Source: JAZQQB01 sp045628865 (GTDB lineage: Bacteria > Bacillota > Clostridia > Lachnospirales > Lachnospiraceae). Taken from it: a stretch of 43,996 nucleotides of DNA. Positions 18,258 through 26,157 of the stretch are shown here, piece by piece. The stretch is taken from assembly GCA_045628865.1 (NCBI GenBank), contig JAZQQB010000021.1:1-43996 (forward strand), read 5' to 3'. Position numbers and translations under genes: made by a program. Positions within the stretch are counted from its first letter, which is position 1. Each line of letters begins with the position of its first letter. Under the pieces are notes generated by a model. It saw only the letters and a program-made list of their open reading frames with translations, did not search any database and was not told the DNA's origin.

Positions 18258-19730
18258 TTAATACAATAATCTAACAATCTTATCTTTTGATACAATGCTG
18301 ATTGGCTGTGCTTCAATTCTATGTTTCTCTCTATTTTCATAAAAGGCCAATAGCATAACCTGATCACGAATCACATCATAGGATGGGATCAACTCAAGAT
18401 TCCCGCAGGAACCATTTTCCTTCATTAGATCAGATAAAACGATCTGTTCCCCAGCCTTATCCCAAAGAATAAGCTGTCCATCTTTTGTTTTTCCGACTTT
18501 ATCAAAAGCAATCAGTTTCAGATACATCTGATTTGATAAGGTATTCTTTAATACATTCTTGATTTCCTTTGATACCTCTACTACAGAAGGCTTTGCAAAG
18601 TTAAGAATCGCAGTTAAATCAGATGCTTCATAATCGCGGATAGTACATCCATCCCAACGAATTCTTTTATTTCCATCTCCTGGATAGAAGGCTGCCCTGC
18701 TTGCAGATGCAACACCAAACAAGGAATCCTCTTCCTTCAAATGCTTCATGGATTTTACCGGTCTGATATTCTTGTTCAGATAAATCTCACCTGAATTTAA
18801 ATCTATAAACACACCATAGTCTACATATTCCTTGGCTGCTTCATCATATTCTACGAAAAAGGCCAGCTGTGCATAATTTCCATTCAAAAGGCCGCATCCT
18901 GCTTCTTCCAATTCTGTTAATTTCCAGATTCCGCCCAATTCTTCATACAGTATGTTATCATCCTGTGTCATGTCATTTTCATTTAATTTTCCCTGTAAAT
19001 AAATCTTGGATTTTTTTGTTAGATTCCAAAGTCTTTTTACCACTTCAATGGCTGCATCATAATGAACTTCATTCTGATCCTTTTGAAATGCCTGCACCTC
19101 AAGGATCAAATGATTCATTAGTTTTTGTGGTCCCGGAAGATAATAATCTCCCAACTGTTTGGAAATATCCTGATATGATTTAATAGAAGTACCACCCATG
19201 GTTGTGAGTCCTGCACTCAACAGATTTTCAAGCATTTTCTGCACAACCTCTAAACCTTCTAGCTGCTTTTGGGTCTTTTTAGCCTTTGCACTGTCGCTTG
19301 CTTTTTTTGCACGTGCTGCTGCCTTCTTTGCCTTTTCTTTTTCTTCTTCCGTCATGTTTTCAGGATCGATTTCTTTCTTCTCCGATTTTGCCTGAAGCTT
19401 TTCTCGTTTTCTAAGAATATCTTCTGGAATCTCGGCTTCCTCAAAATCCTTTAAAGACATCATTTCAAACATCAGTCCAATGCTATGCTTACATGGAAAC
19501 TGACGGCTAGGGCAGCTACATCTGAATACGGGATTTTCCTCATCAATATAATCTGCTGATGTGAAATAGTTGCTTTTTCCACTTCCTGAACATTCTCCCA
19601 TGATCAAGGTTTCATCCTTTGATTTCATCAATTTCACAAAACCGCCCTTTTGTGAGATCTTACGTCCATTAGATACTGCTGCTGCATTTGGTGCAAGCGC
19701 AATAATCTGTTGTTCTGTAATCTGTACCAT
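18258..19730 (-). CDS. SWIM zinc-finger protein (YehQ-like), first gene of the cluster
   Basis: The product is 490 aa and cytosolic. The SWIM motif is complete: CSCPSRQFPCKH, a CxCx(n)CxH zinc site near residues 69-81. SWIM domains bind nucleic acid or protein. A Lys/Ala/Glu-rich coiled coil covers about 125-185. The C-terminal half is beta-rich and contains WDGCTIRDYEASDL, but no enzyme motif is visible. It is the first gene of the six-gene run. GGAAGGAG lies 6-7 bases before the ATG, and a hairpin made of a repeated element lies in its leader. In E. coli the equivalent position in the yeh cluster holds a SWIM protein (YehQ). Confidence 0.83.
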   Translation of the reverse strand: MVQITEQQIIALAPNAAAVSNGRKISQKGGFVKLMKSKDETLIMGECSGSGKSNYFTSADYIDEENPVFRCSCPSRQFPCKHSIGLMFEMMSLKDFEEAEIPEDILRKREKLQAKSEKKEIDPENMTEEEKEKAKKAAARAKKASDSAKAKKTQKQLEGLEVVQKMLENLLSAGLTTMGGTSIKSYQDISKQLGDYYLPGPQKLMNHLILEVQAFQKDQNEVHYDAAIEVVKRLWNLTKKSKIYLQGKLNENDMTQDDNILYEELGGIWKLTELEEAGCGLLNGNYAQLAFFVEYDEAAKEYVDYGVFIDLNSGEIYLNKNIRPVKSMKHLKEEDSLFGVASASRAAFYPGDGNKRIRWDGCTIRDYEASDLTAILNFAKPSVVEVSKEIKNVLKNTLSNQMYLKLIAFDKVGKTKDGQLILWDKAGEQIVLSDLMKENGSCGNLELIPSYDVIRDQVMLLAFYENREKHRIEAQPISIVSKDKIVRLLY

Positions 19731-19757
19731 TTTATTCTCCTTCCATTTCTAAAATAT

Positions 19758-19812
19758 TGTCTATTCAGAGCCATGCAAATTTGCTTTCTGCGAATGGGGT
19801 TCTGAATAGACA
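19758..19812. repeat. Inverted-repeat element in the leader of the SWIM operon
   Basis: A 15-bp arm TGTCTATTCAGAGCC (19758-19772) pairs with GGTTCTGAATAGACA (19798-19812), with one G-T pair. Inside lies the perfect palindrome GCAAATTTGC (19775-19784). The core TTCAGAGCCAT is shared with 19912-20044 and 25943-25956. It sits between the probable promoter and the ribosome site of the SWIM gene, so the mRNA leader would fold there. Confidence 0.7.
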
Positions 19813-19822
19813 GTTACAATAT

Positions 19823-19852
19823 TATCATCACTATTTTGGTTTTAATGCAAAG
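19823..19852 (-). promoter_or_regulatory. Probable promoter of the SWIM/MoxR/VWA operon
   Basis: On the minus strand TTGCAT is followed after 18 bases by GATAAT, upstream of the leader hairpin. The match is moderate. No other good promoter is seen before the SWIM gene. Confidence 0.45.
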
Positions 19853-19911
19853 TTAAACAGTCTATATAGTTTACGAAATACTATATCATTTTTTATGTAA
19901 AAAAAGGTAAT

Positions 19912-20044
19912 TGTTCAGAGCCATGCGTATTTTTCTTCGAAAAATACTTATGTGGCGTGCTCGCCAAATGATTTTGAATATCAATAAAAGCTTTTAAGCA
20001 AGCTTAAGCTTTTATTGATACTCAAAATCGTATGGCTCTGAACA
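19912..20044. repeat. 133-bp palindromic element with cloverleaf-like folding
   Basis: Perfect 13-bp terminal inverted repeats (TGTTCAGAGCCAT at 19912-19924 and its complement at 20032-20044) enclose three further hairpins: GTATTTTTC/GAAAAATAC (19927-19935/19939-19947), TGGCG/CGCCA (19953-19957/19962-19966) and a 23-bp near-perfect arm pair (19971-19993/20006-20028). There is no ORF. It looks like a MITE or a structured mobile intergenic repeat. It lies in the 445-bp gap between the 5'-nucleotidase gene and the SWIM operon. Confidence 0.75.
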
Positions 20045-20052
20045 GTTACAAA

Positions 20053-20092
20053 AAAAGAGCAAAAACAAGTTTTCACCTGTTTTTGCTCTTTT
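20053..20092. terminator. Bidirectional-looking terminator
   Basis: Fifteen-base arms (AAAAGAGCAAAAACA at 20053-20067 and its complement at 20078-20092) with a 10-base loop are flanked by A and T runs. It ends the NAD operon, read on the minus strand. Confidence 0.85.
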
Positions 20093-20175
20093 ATTTTTTC
20101 TATGTTCTGTTCGGTCCCTAACCAGTAACGTATCTTATCTATCCAGTATCCTTCACAGATGCGGCAGTTACCCTA

Positions 20176-22050
20176 CTATTTGATCACGATTCTTCCAGCA
20201 CCGTATGGATTTTCATAATCAAGTAAATATCCATCATATGCTGCAAGTGGGCTGTTCTTGGTTGCAATATGAGTTTCCCCACCCTCTTTAGCAAATGCCT
20301 TTAAATAAGCTGCAAGCACAAGATAATCCTCATCTACATAATCAACCACTACAACGCTGTCCTTAAACATTGCCATACCATCGCCCTGGTTTCGAAGCAC
20401 ATAGTTTACACCGGCAAGTGTATAGGTCTTGTCAAGATCAAGTGGTTCATACTCTGCTTTTTCACGGTTATAAACCATCACATTACAAACCTTGTATTCT
20501 CCAGTTGGTTTTCCTAACCAAAGACCATCCTCTGATACCTGAACGCTGGATTCAATGGAAGAATCAATTTCATAAGTGATACCAGCCACCTGTAAAAATC
20601 CACCATTTTCAGCTGGAATGCCTTTTTCTTCATCCAAAAGGCCAACCTTAGAAGCACCCTTTTCTAAAGCATCTAAAATATTCTGTCCGCTTACCTCTAC
20701 CAGACAGGCAACATTTCCAAAAGGATTCACTGTCTTAGCTGTCATATAGGATACATCACCTGCATCTACATCACTTCTGATACCACCACCATTTGCAATG
20801 GCAATATCGCAATCAACATCCATCACTTCATTAAAATAGTAATAATAAGCATCTGCATCCAGATCACCTAAATTTGTTTCCTGACTTCTGATCAAACGAA
20901 GCTCTGGATTTTCCGGACTCATGATATAAAGCGGATTATCGAGCACTGCGATCTGTTCCCCAAGCAATCCATCTACAGAACTGATCCAGGCATCTTCTAA
21001 TGCTTCCACTTCTTCATTTTTGCCATCATATTCAGTGATCAACCTGGTAGAAATACTGCCATCTGCTGCAATTATCATCTCACCAATTGTACTTAAATAA
21101 CTACCGGTTTGGGTTAATACAACTGTGTTTCCAGCTGCATCTTTAACCTTTTCACATTCCATCACTGTGTGGGAATGTCCGTCAATGAACGCATCAAGAC
21201 CAGTGGTATTGGCAATCACATCAATACTTCTGTATGGTTCAGAGGCTGGGTCCACACCAAGGTGTCCTAAACCAATCACATAATCAGCCTGATTTCTTGC
21301 TTCATCAATGTTATCCTGCACTGCCTGATACAATTCACTTCCATCCTCTCCTGAATAGAAGTTATAAATAAAGTTTTCTCCTGATTCATCCATAAAATAG
21401 GTCGGAGTAGATTTTGTGATTGTCTCAGGGGTACTGATACCAACAAAAGCAATCTTCACGCCATCAATCTCCAAAATCTCATATCCCGGAAGAACACTTT
21501 TTCCATCCTCAACTGTATAAAAATTGCAGGATACATATGGAAAATCTGCCTCTTCCATAATAGCAAATGTTCGAAAGATACCATAGTCAAATTCATGATT
21601 TCCCAAAGTTGCCAACTGATAACCTGTTGCATTCATGATCTCGATGATGGACTTTCCTTCATCCATACCACCATAAGCAGTACCCTGTGAATGATCTCCA
21701 GCATCTACTAACAAAACGTTTTTTCCTTCCGAAACAAGTTCATCACGTAGTGCAGCCACAGATGCATAGGATATTAACTTCGTCACATTTCCATCATCAT
21801 CAGTTTCCTGATTGTTGATATAAGTATGCACATCATTGGTGTAAAGGATTGTCACTTCACTTAGATCCTTTTTAGCCAAATCTTTTGCTTCACTTTCTGC
21901 ACCGCTTTCACTGTTTGCATTGTTCTCAACTGTTCCTGCAGCATTGGTTTCTTTGCTTTCTGTTTTCTTATCACCACAGCCTGTTAACAAACTGGCAACA
22001 AGCGTTACTGCAAGAAAACTTCTGAATAAAAGGTTTGTTGCTTTTTTCAT
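20176..22050 (-). CDS. Lipoprotein 5'-nucleotidase / metallophosphatase (UshA/NadN-like)
   Basis: The product is 624 aa. The N-terminus is a lipoprotein signal with lipobox LLTGC (Cys near 25), so it is anchored outside the cell. The metallophosphatase domain (about 65-330) has YTNDVHTYI, DAGDHSQG, LGNHEFDYG, LGHLGVD and GHSHTV, the dimetal ligands of the UshA/5'-nucleotidase superfamily. The C-terminal substrate domain (about 380-600) has IANGGGIRSD and VNYVLRNQGDGM. The family hydrolyses nucleotide monophosphates, and some members split NAD and dephosphorylate NMN (NadN). Its place 18 bases after niaR, at the end of a NAD biosynthesis operon, favours an NMN/NAD salvage role, but the sequence alone cannot tell substrates apart. 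Weak homology to 2',3'-cyclic phosphodiesterases remains possible. Confidence 0.85.
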   Translation of the reverse strand: MKKATNLLFRSFLAVTLVASLLTGCGDKKTESKETNAAGTVENNANSESGAESEAKDLAKKDLSEVTILYTNDVHTYINNQETDDDGNVTKLISYASVAALRDELVSEGKNVLLVDAGDHSQGTAYGGMDEGKSIIEIMNATGYQLATLGNHEFDYGIFRTFAIMEEADFPYVSCNFYTVEDGKSVLPGYEILEIDGVKIAFVGISTPETITKSTPTYFMDESGENFIYNFYSGEDGSELYQAVQDNIDEARNQADYVIGLGHLGVDPASEPYRSIDVIANTTGLDAFIDGHSHTVMECEKVKDAAGNTVVLTQTGSYLSTIGEMIIAADGSISTRLITEYDGKNEEVEALEDAWISSVDGLLGEQIAVLDNPLYIMSPENPELRLIRSQETNLGDLDADAYYYYFNEVMDVDCDIAIANGGGIRSDVDAGDVSYMTAKTVNPFGNVACLVEVSGQNILDALEKGASKVGLLDEEKGIPAENGGFLQVAGITYEIDSSIESSVQVSEDGLWLGKPTGEYKVCNVMVYNREKAEYEPLDLDKTYTLAGVNYVLRNQGDGMAMFKDSVVVVDYVDEDYLVLAAYLKAFAKEGGETHIATKNSPLAAYDGYLLDYENPYGAGRIVIK

Positions 22051-22068
22051 AATCTCTCCATTTTTTTC

Positions 22069-22620
22069 TTAGTTTTCAGCTGTTTTCCAGAAATCCACAG
22101 GTTCGTATTCCTGAAGCTTCGCTAAAAATCCCATTTTTCCAAGTTCATCCTGAATATCATTTAAGGTCTGCTCATCCTCTGCTGAAACAGTATGATAATG
22201 ATAACCGGATGTAATATTCATAAGGAAGGTACTCTTTCCATTCTTAAGGCCTTCCATATAGTTTCGTACATCTTTTCTTGAATGAATATTTAAGTCTGCA
22301 CGCATCACACCATATACCTTATGATAAATAAATACATCTTTCACATGTCCACCAAGATCTACGATCATCTGCAGTTCATCCATAACCTCATCTTCACTAT
22401 GACGAACCTTGAATACTCTGACATATTCCTTTGTATCAGATAACACATACCCTTTGTTGGTTGAATAGATGTCTATGTTCTTCGCTCTAATCAATGCGAT
22501 GTCCTGAACGATCACCTGTCTGCTGACATCCAATTTTCTGGCTAATTCTGTACCTGGAACCGGAGCATCTGCTGTCTGTAAAATACGAATCAGTTCTTCT
22601 CGTCTTTGTTCACCACTCAT
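22069..22620 (-). CDS. niaR: NiaR, nicotinate-responsive repressor of NAD genes
   Basis: The product is 183 aa. An N-terminal HTH_11 winged helix (about 5-60: REELIRILQTADAPVPGTELARKLDVSRQVIVQDIALIR) is followed by a 3H domain (about 75-175) carrying His residues in RHSEDE, GGHVKD, YHKVYG, NIHSRKD and YHYHT, the probable nickel/ligand site. In Bacillus and Thermotoga this protein (YrxA/NiaR) represses de novo NAD synthesis and niacin uptake genes when nicotinic acid is present. It lies downstream of nadABC, and a matching operator is present at the nadA promoter (25983-26008), so the operon is autoregulated. A TATAAT at 22653-22658 with a poor -35 box may give extra transcription of niaR. Confidence 0.92.
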   Translation of the reverse strand: MSGEQRREELIRILQTADAPVPGTELARKLDVSRQVIVQDIALIRAKNIDIYSTNKGYVLSDTKEYVRVFKVRHSEDEVMDELQMIVDLGGHVKDVFIYHKVYGVMRADLNIHSRKDVRNYMEGLKNGKSTFLMNITSGYHYHTVSAEDEQTLNDIQDELGKMGFLAKLQEYEPVDFWKTAEN

Positions 22621-22687
22621 TAGAAACGCTTCCTTTCTGATAATATAATCGTATTATAACACATCCATCCATTTTAGGTCCAATATC

Positions 22688-23545
22688 TTACTCAATTGGA
22701 TGAAGATTTTTTAACGAAATATCCATAATAGGAGCTGAATGTGTCAAAGCACCACTGGAAATATAATCAACACCTAAATCTGTCATGATCTGGATATTTT
22801 CCTTTGTCACATTTCCTGAAACCTCAACCTCTGCTTTTCCTGCAATGATGGTAAGGGCCTCTTTACATTCTTCGTGGCTCATGTTATCTAACATGATAAT
22901 ATCAGCGCCAGCTTCTACAGCTTCTCTTACCATATCAAGATTTTCCACTTCCACTTCAATCTTTCTTACAAAAGGAGCATATTCCTTTGCCATTTCAATA
23001 GCCTTTTTTACTCCGCCTGCTGCCCCAATGTGGTTATCCTTCAAAAGCACACCATCTGTTAAATTGTATCTATGATTGTTTCCACCACCAATTCTAACAG
23101 CATACTTTTCAAAAATTCTGTTGTTTGGTGAAGTCTTTCTTGTATCAAGAAGTTTTGTTTTGGTTCCCTTTAATAACGATGCAACAGAATGTGTATATGT
23201 TGCAATACCACTCATTCTCTGCAAATAGTTAAGTGCTGTTCTTTCACCACATAAAAGTACACGGATATCACCTGTAACAGTAGCAAGTAACTGTCCTTTT
23301 TTTACTTCATCTCCATCTTTTGCCAAAAGATTTACTTCAGTTGATTCATCCAAAAGCTGGAAGGTTCTTGCAAACACCTGTAATCCACAAATGATACCAT
23401 CCTGCTTACAGATAAGATCAACCTTACCCTGCTTAGGATTTGGCATAACACTGTTTGTGGAAACGTCCTCACTTGTAATATCTTCCTTTAATGCTCCTAA
23501 AATAAGTGGATCCACATTTAATTTTAATGTAACCTGATCAAACAT
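22688..23545 (-). CDS. nadC: Nicotinate-nucleotide pyrophosphorylase (quinolinate phosphoribosyltransferase)
   Basis: The product is 285 aa, the normal family length. It converts quinolinate and PRPP to nicotinate mononucleotide, CO2 and pyrophosphate. The N-terminal domain (1-110) ends in GERTALNYLQRMSGIAT. The alpha/beta barrel carries LDTRKTSPNNR, EKYAVRIGGGNNHRYNL, the catalytic LKDNH, VEVEN, DIIMLDNMS and VEVSGNVT motifs. GAGGAGAAAATGTT precedes the ATG. It is the third gene of nadA-nadB-nadC-niaR. Confidence 0.96.
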   Translation of the reverse strand: MFDQVTLKLNVDPLILGALKEDITSEDVSTNSVMPNPKQGKVDLICKQDGIICGLQVFARTFQLLDESTEVNLLAKDGDEVKKGQLLATVTGDIRVLLCGERTALNYLQRMSGIATYTHSVASLLKGTKTKLLDTRKTSPNNRIFEKYAVRIGGGNNHRYNLTDGVLLKDNHIGAAGGVKKAIEMAKEYAPFVRKIEVEVENLDMVREAVEAGADIIMLDNMSHEECKEALTIIAGKAEVEVSGNVTKENIQIMTDLGVDYISSGALTHSAPIMDISLKNLHPIE

Positions 23546-23631
23546 AACATTTTCTCCTCATTTCTTACTCTGTTTATAATTATCAATAACAAGTTTTTTG
23601 TCTAAAACCAGTCATCGAAACTTTACCGTTT

Positions 23632-24948
23632 TTAACTGGCAAGTCCTGAATGTTTCTTATCTTCTTTTTTAATGGCATCCTTTACCATAGTCTTGTATTC
23701 CAGATCAAGTGCCTCTAAATCCGTATAATCTAAAAGATTAAAACTTTCAAAATAAGCATCTTGGGAAGCTGTATTACCAATCACTCCATGACTTGCAATA
23801 TCAATAGCTGCTCTTTTGGCAAAAACAAGACTTTCTAATAAAGAATTGCTTGCCAATCTATTTCTGCCATGAACGCCGTTGCAGGCCGTCTCACCAACTG
23901 CATATAAACGCTCCATGGATGTTTTGCTCTCATAGTCCACCTTGATGCCACCCATAAAATAATGCTGTGCAGGTACAACCGGAATGCACTCTTTTGTCAC
24001 ATCATAGCCCTGCTCTTTACAGTGCTCCATAATATTTGGAAAATGGTTTATCAGCTCGTTTTCCGGAATTTTACTTAAATCCTCCCAAACATGCTCTGTA
24101 CCATCCTTTTCCATCTGTTTTCTGATCTCTTTTGTTAAAAGATCTCTTGGCAAAAGCTCATTGACAAAACGCTCTCCATTTTTATCATAAAGTCTTGCAC
24201 CTTCACCTCTGGTTGATTCTGAGATTAAGAAGCTTCTATCCTCTTCCTTTTTGGAAAAAAAGGTAGTTGGATGGATCTGCACGTAATCAATGTTTTGAAG
24301 CTTCACCTGATGCCTCATGGCAATGGCCAGGGCATCTCCTGTCAGGTGTCTAAAGTTGGTGGAATGTCTGTAAAGACCACCGATTCCGCCTGTTGCAAGT
24401 ACCACTGTATCTGCTTTTACCTTTGCAAGGCTTCCATCTTCCATAGAAAGCACTGCTCCAAGACACTGATTGTCCTTGCTGATCACATCAAGGAGTCTTG
24501 TATACTCTAGGATCGTTACATTGGAAAGCTCTTTTACTCTATCAAGCAAATGGCTTGTGATTTCTTTGCCAGTCACATCCTCATGGAAAATGATTCTCTT
24601 TGCAGAATGAGCTCCTTCCTTCGTAAATGCAAGGCTTCCATCTGCTTCCCTTTCAAATCTTGCTCCTGCATCCAAAAGATCCTTTACGACATCTGGCGAG
24701 GATTTGATCATGATCTCCACTGATCTTTTATCATTTTCATAATGACCTGCCTTTAAGGTATCCTCAAAAAAGCTCTCATAGTCAGACTCATCCTTTAACA
24801 TGCACATGCCACCCTGTGCCAAAAAAGAATCACTGCTCTCACAATCTGATTTTGTGATCAAAAGCACCTTTTTATCTCGTGGCAAATTCAGTGCTAAATA
24901 TAGTCCTGCGCAACCACATCCCGCGATCAAAACATCTACCTTCATCAT
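23632..24948 (-). CDS. nadB: L-aspartate oxidase
   Basis: The product is 438 aa, the short form common in clostridia (E. coli NadB is 540 aa). It oxidises L-aspartate to iminoaspartate with FAD. The N-terminal FAD site is GCGCAGLYLAL. Substrate and flavin motifs include DSFLAQGGMC, VLATGGIGGLYRHSTN, HPTTF, SESTRGEGARLYD, HYFMGGIKVDYES, YAVGETACNGVHGRNRLASNSLLESLVF. The usual C-terminal helical domain is cut short. AGGAGGACCAG precedes two adjacent ATG codons; either could be used. It lies 54 bases after nadA. Confidence 0.94.
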   Translation of the reverse strand: MMKVDVLIAGCGCAGLYLALNLPRDKKVLLITKSDCESSDSFLAQGGMCMLKDESDYESFFEDTLKAGHYENDKRSVEIMIKSSPDVVKDLLDAGARFEREADGSLAFTKEGAHSAKRIIFHEDVTGKEITSHLLDRVKELSNVTILEYTRLLDVISKDNQCLGAVLSMEDGSLAKVKADTVVLATGGIGGLYRHSTNFRHLTGDALAIAMRHQVKLQNIDYVQIHPTTFFSKKEEDRSFLISESTRGEGARLYDKNGERFVNELLPRDLLTKEIRKQMEKDGTEHVWEDLSKIPENELINHFPNIMEHCKEQGYDVTKECIPVVPAQHYFMGGIKVDYESKTSMERLYAVGETACNGVHGRNRLASNSLLESLVFAKRAAIDIASHGVIGNTASQDAYFESFNLLDYTDLEALDLEYKTMVKDAIKKEDKKHSGLAS

Positions 24949-25002
24949 CTGGTCCTCCTTTTTCTTAGTACCATAATGAGTTTGTTTTCTAAACCATAAC
25001 CA

Positions 25003-25905
25003 TTATTTTGCTAACTCTAACATCCTTGTTAATGGATTCATCGCTTTTTTTGCAATTTCCTCTTCAACAAAAACCTCATTGGTCTCGTTTTCCAAACAAT
25101 CCACGATTTTTGCCAATGTCACCTTTTTCATATTGATGCATACCTGATCTGGCTTTAATGTATAAAGCTTTTTACCCGGTGCTTTCTTTTCTATTTCATG
25201 GAACACACCATCTACAGTTCCAATAATGAATTCTTCTGCATCTGTAGCAGCTACATAATCAATGATCCCTGATGTACTTCCAATATAATCTGCATGCGCT
25301 AACACATCCTCTGTACATTCTGGATGTGCTGCAAACTTCGCATTTGGATGCTGCTTTTTCGCCTCCAAAACCATGCTTTCAAACATCGATGTATGTCGTG
25401 GACAATGTCCTGCATTTAAAATGATATTTTTCTCTGGAACCTGTGCTGCCACAAATCTTCCAAGATTTCTATCCGGAATAAAAAAGATATTCTTGTTTGG
25501 AAGATTCTTCACGATCTTCACGGCATTGGCTGATGTCACACATACATCTGAGTAAGTTTTTAACTCGGCTGTTGAATTGATATAACATACAACTGCAACA
25601 TCCTCATAGGTTTCTCTGATTTTTAAGATTTCTTCCTTGGTTGCCATATGTGCCATTGGACAATCTGCACTTGCATCTGGCATAAAGACGCGCTTAGATG
25701 GATTCAAGATCTTCGCACTCTCTCCCATAAACTCCACGCCGGCAAACACAATTCTGTCCTGACTTACTGTGGTGGCTACCTTACTTAAATAAAAAGAATC
25801 TCCTATATAATCTGCAACCTCCTGCACATCTGCATCCACATAATAATGTGCCAGGATTACTGCGTTCTTTTCCTCTTTTAACTTCTTGATCTTTTCAGCT
25901 AACAT
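25003..25905 (-). CDS. nadA: Quinolinate synthase A
   Basis: The product is 300 aa from the ATG at 25905, which has GGGAGG 4 bases upstream. The open frame runs back to 25977, but that would start inside the promoter region. It condenses iminoaspartate with dihydroxyacetone phosphate to quinolinate using a 4Fe-4S cluster. Three cluster cysteines are visible in VVCYINSTAE, HPECTED and QVCINMKK. Other family motifs are ILAHYYVDADVQEVADYIGDS, FAGVEFMGESAKIL, PDRNLGRFVA and GSTSGIIDYV. The length matches the single-chain three-domain form of Thermotoga (about 300 aa). It is the first gene of the NAD operon. Confidence 0.96.
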   Translation of the reverse strand: MLAEKIKKLKEEKNAVILAHYYVDADVQEVADYIGDSFYLSKVATTVSQDRIVFAGVEFMGESAKILNPSKRVFMPDASADCPMAHMATKEEILKIRETYEDVAVVCYINSTAELKTYSDVCVTSANAVKIVKNLPNKNIFFIPDRNLGRFVAAQVPEKNIILNAGHCPRHTSMFESMVLEAKKQHPNAKFAAHPECTEDVLAHADYIGSTSGIIDYVAATDAEEFIIGTVDGVFHEIEKKAPGKKLYTLKPDQVCINMKKVTLAKIVDCLENETNEVFVEEEIAKKAMNPLTRMLELAK

Positions 25906-25942
25906 ACTGCCTCCCATTGCTATTTTATTCAAATACGGTATC

Positions 25943-25956
25943 TGTTCAGAGCCATA
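25943..25956. repeat. Single arm of the TTCAGAGCCAT repeat in the nadA leader
   Basis: TGTTCAGAGCCATA matches the terminal arm of the 133-bp element at 19912-20044. No partner arm is found nearby, so it is either a solo remnant or a site used independently. It lies in the transcribed leader of nadA. Confidence 0.5.
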
Positions 25957-25967
25957 CAATTTTTGAC

Positions 25968-25996
25968 AGTATAACACATGTATTTACAGCTGACAA
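25968..25996 (-). promoter_or_regulatory. Promoter of the nad operon
   Basis: On the minus strand a -35 TTGTCA (25991-25996), a 17-base spacer and a -10 TATACT (25968-25973) give a good sigma-A promoter about 60 bases before the nadA start. Confidence 0.85.
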
Positions 25997-26008
25997 GACA
26001 CCTGTAAA
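25983..26008. promoter_or_regulatory. NiaR operator
   Basis: Two 12-base half sites, TTTACAGCTGAC and GACACCTGTAAA, face each other across AA. Ten of twelve positions are symmetric. The ACACCTGT/ACAGGTGT core matches known NiaR boxes of Firmicutes. The site overlaps the -35 box, so binding would block transcription of nadABC, niaR and the nucleotidase. Confidence 0.85.
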
Positions 26009-26065
26009 GTTTTATTTTATAAATAGCCTGATTTTGAAAGAAAATTCGAGGAATTTCCTATGAAA

Positions 26066-26103
26066 TAAAAAATCAAGGCATATGCGCCCTCGCATATGCC
26101 TTG
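26066..26103 (-). terminator. Terminator of the GH10 xylanase gene
   Basis: On the minus strand the perfect 13-bp stem CAAGGCATATGCG/CGCATATGCCTTG with a 4-base loop is followed by ATTTTTTATTT. It is about 55 bases past the stop codon. Confidence 0.9.
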
Positions 26104-26157
26104 AAAATTTCAATCTTTATTCATAACATAACGTTTCTGTCTTGAAAAACCAGCATC

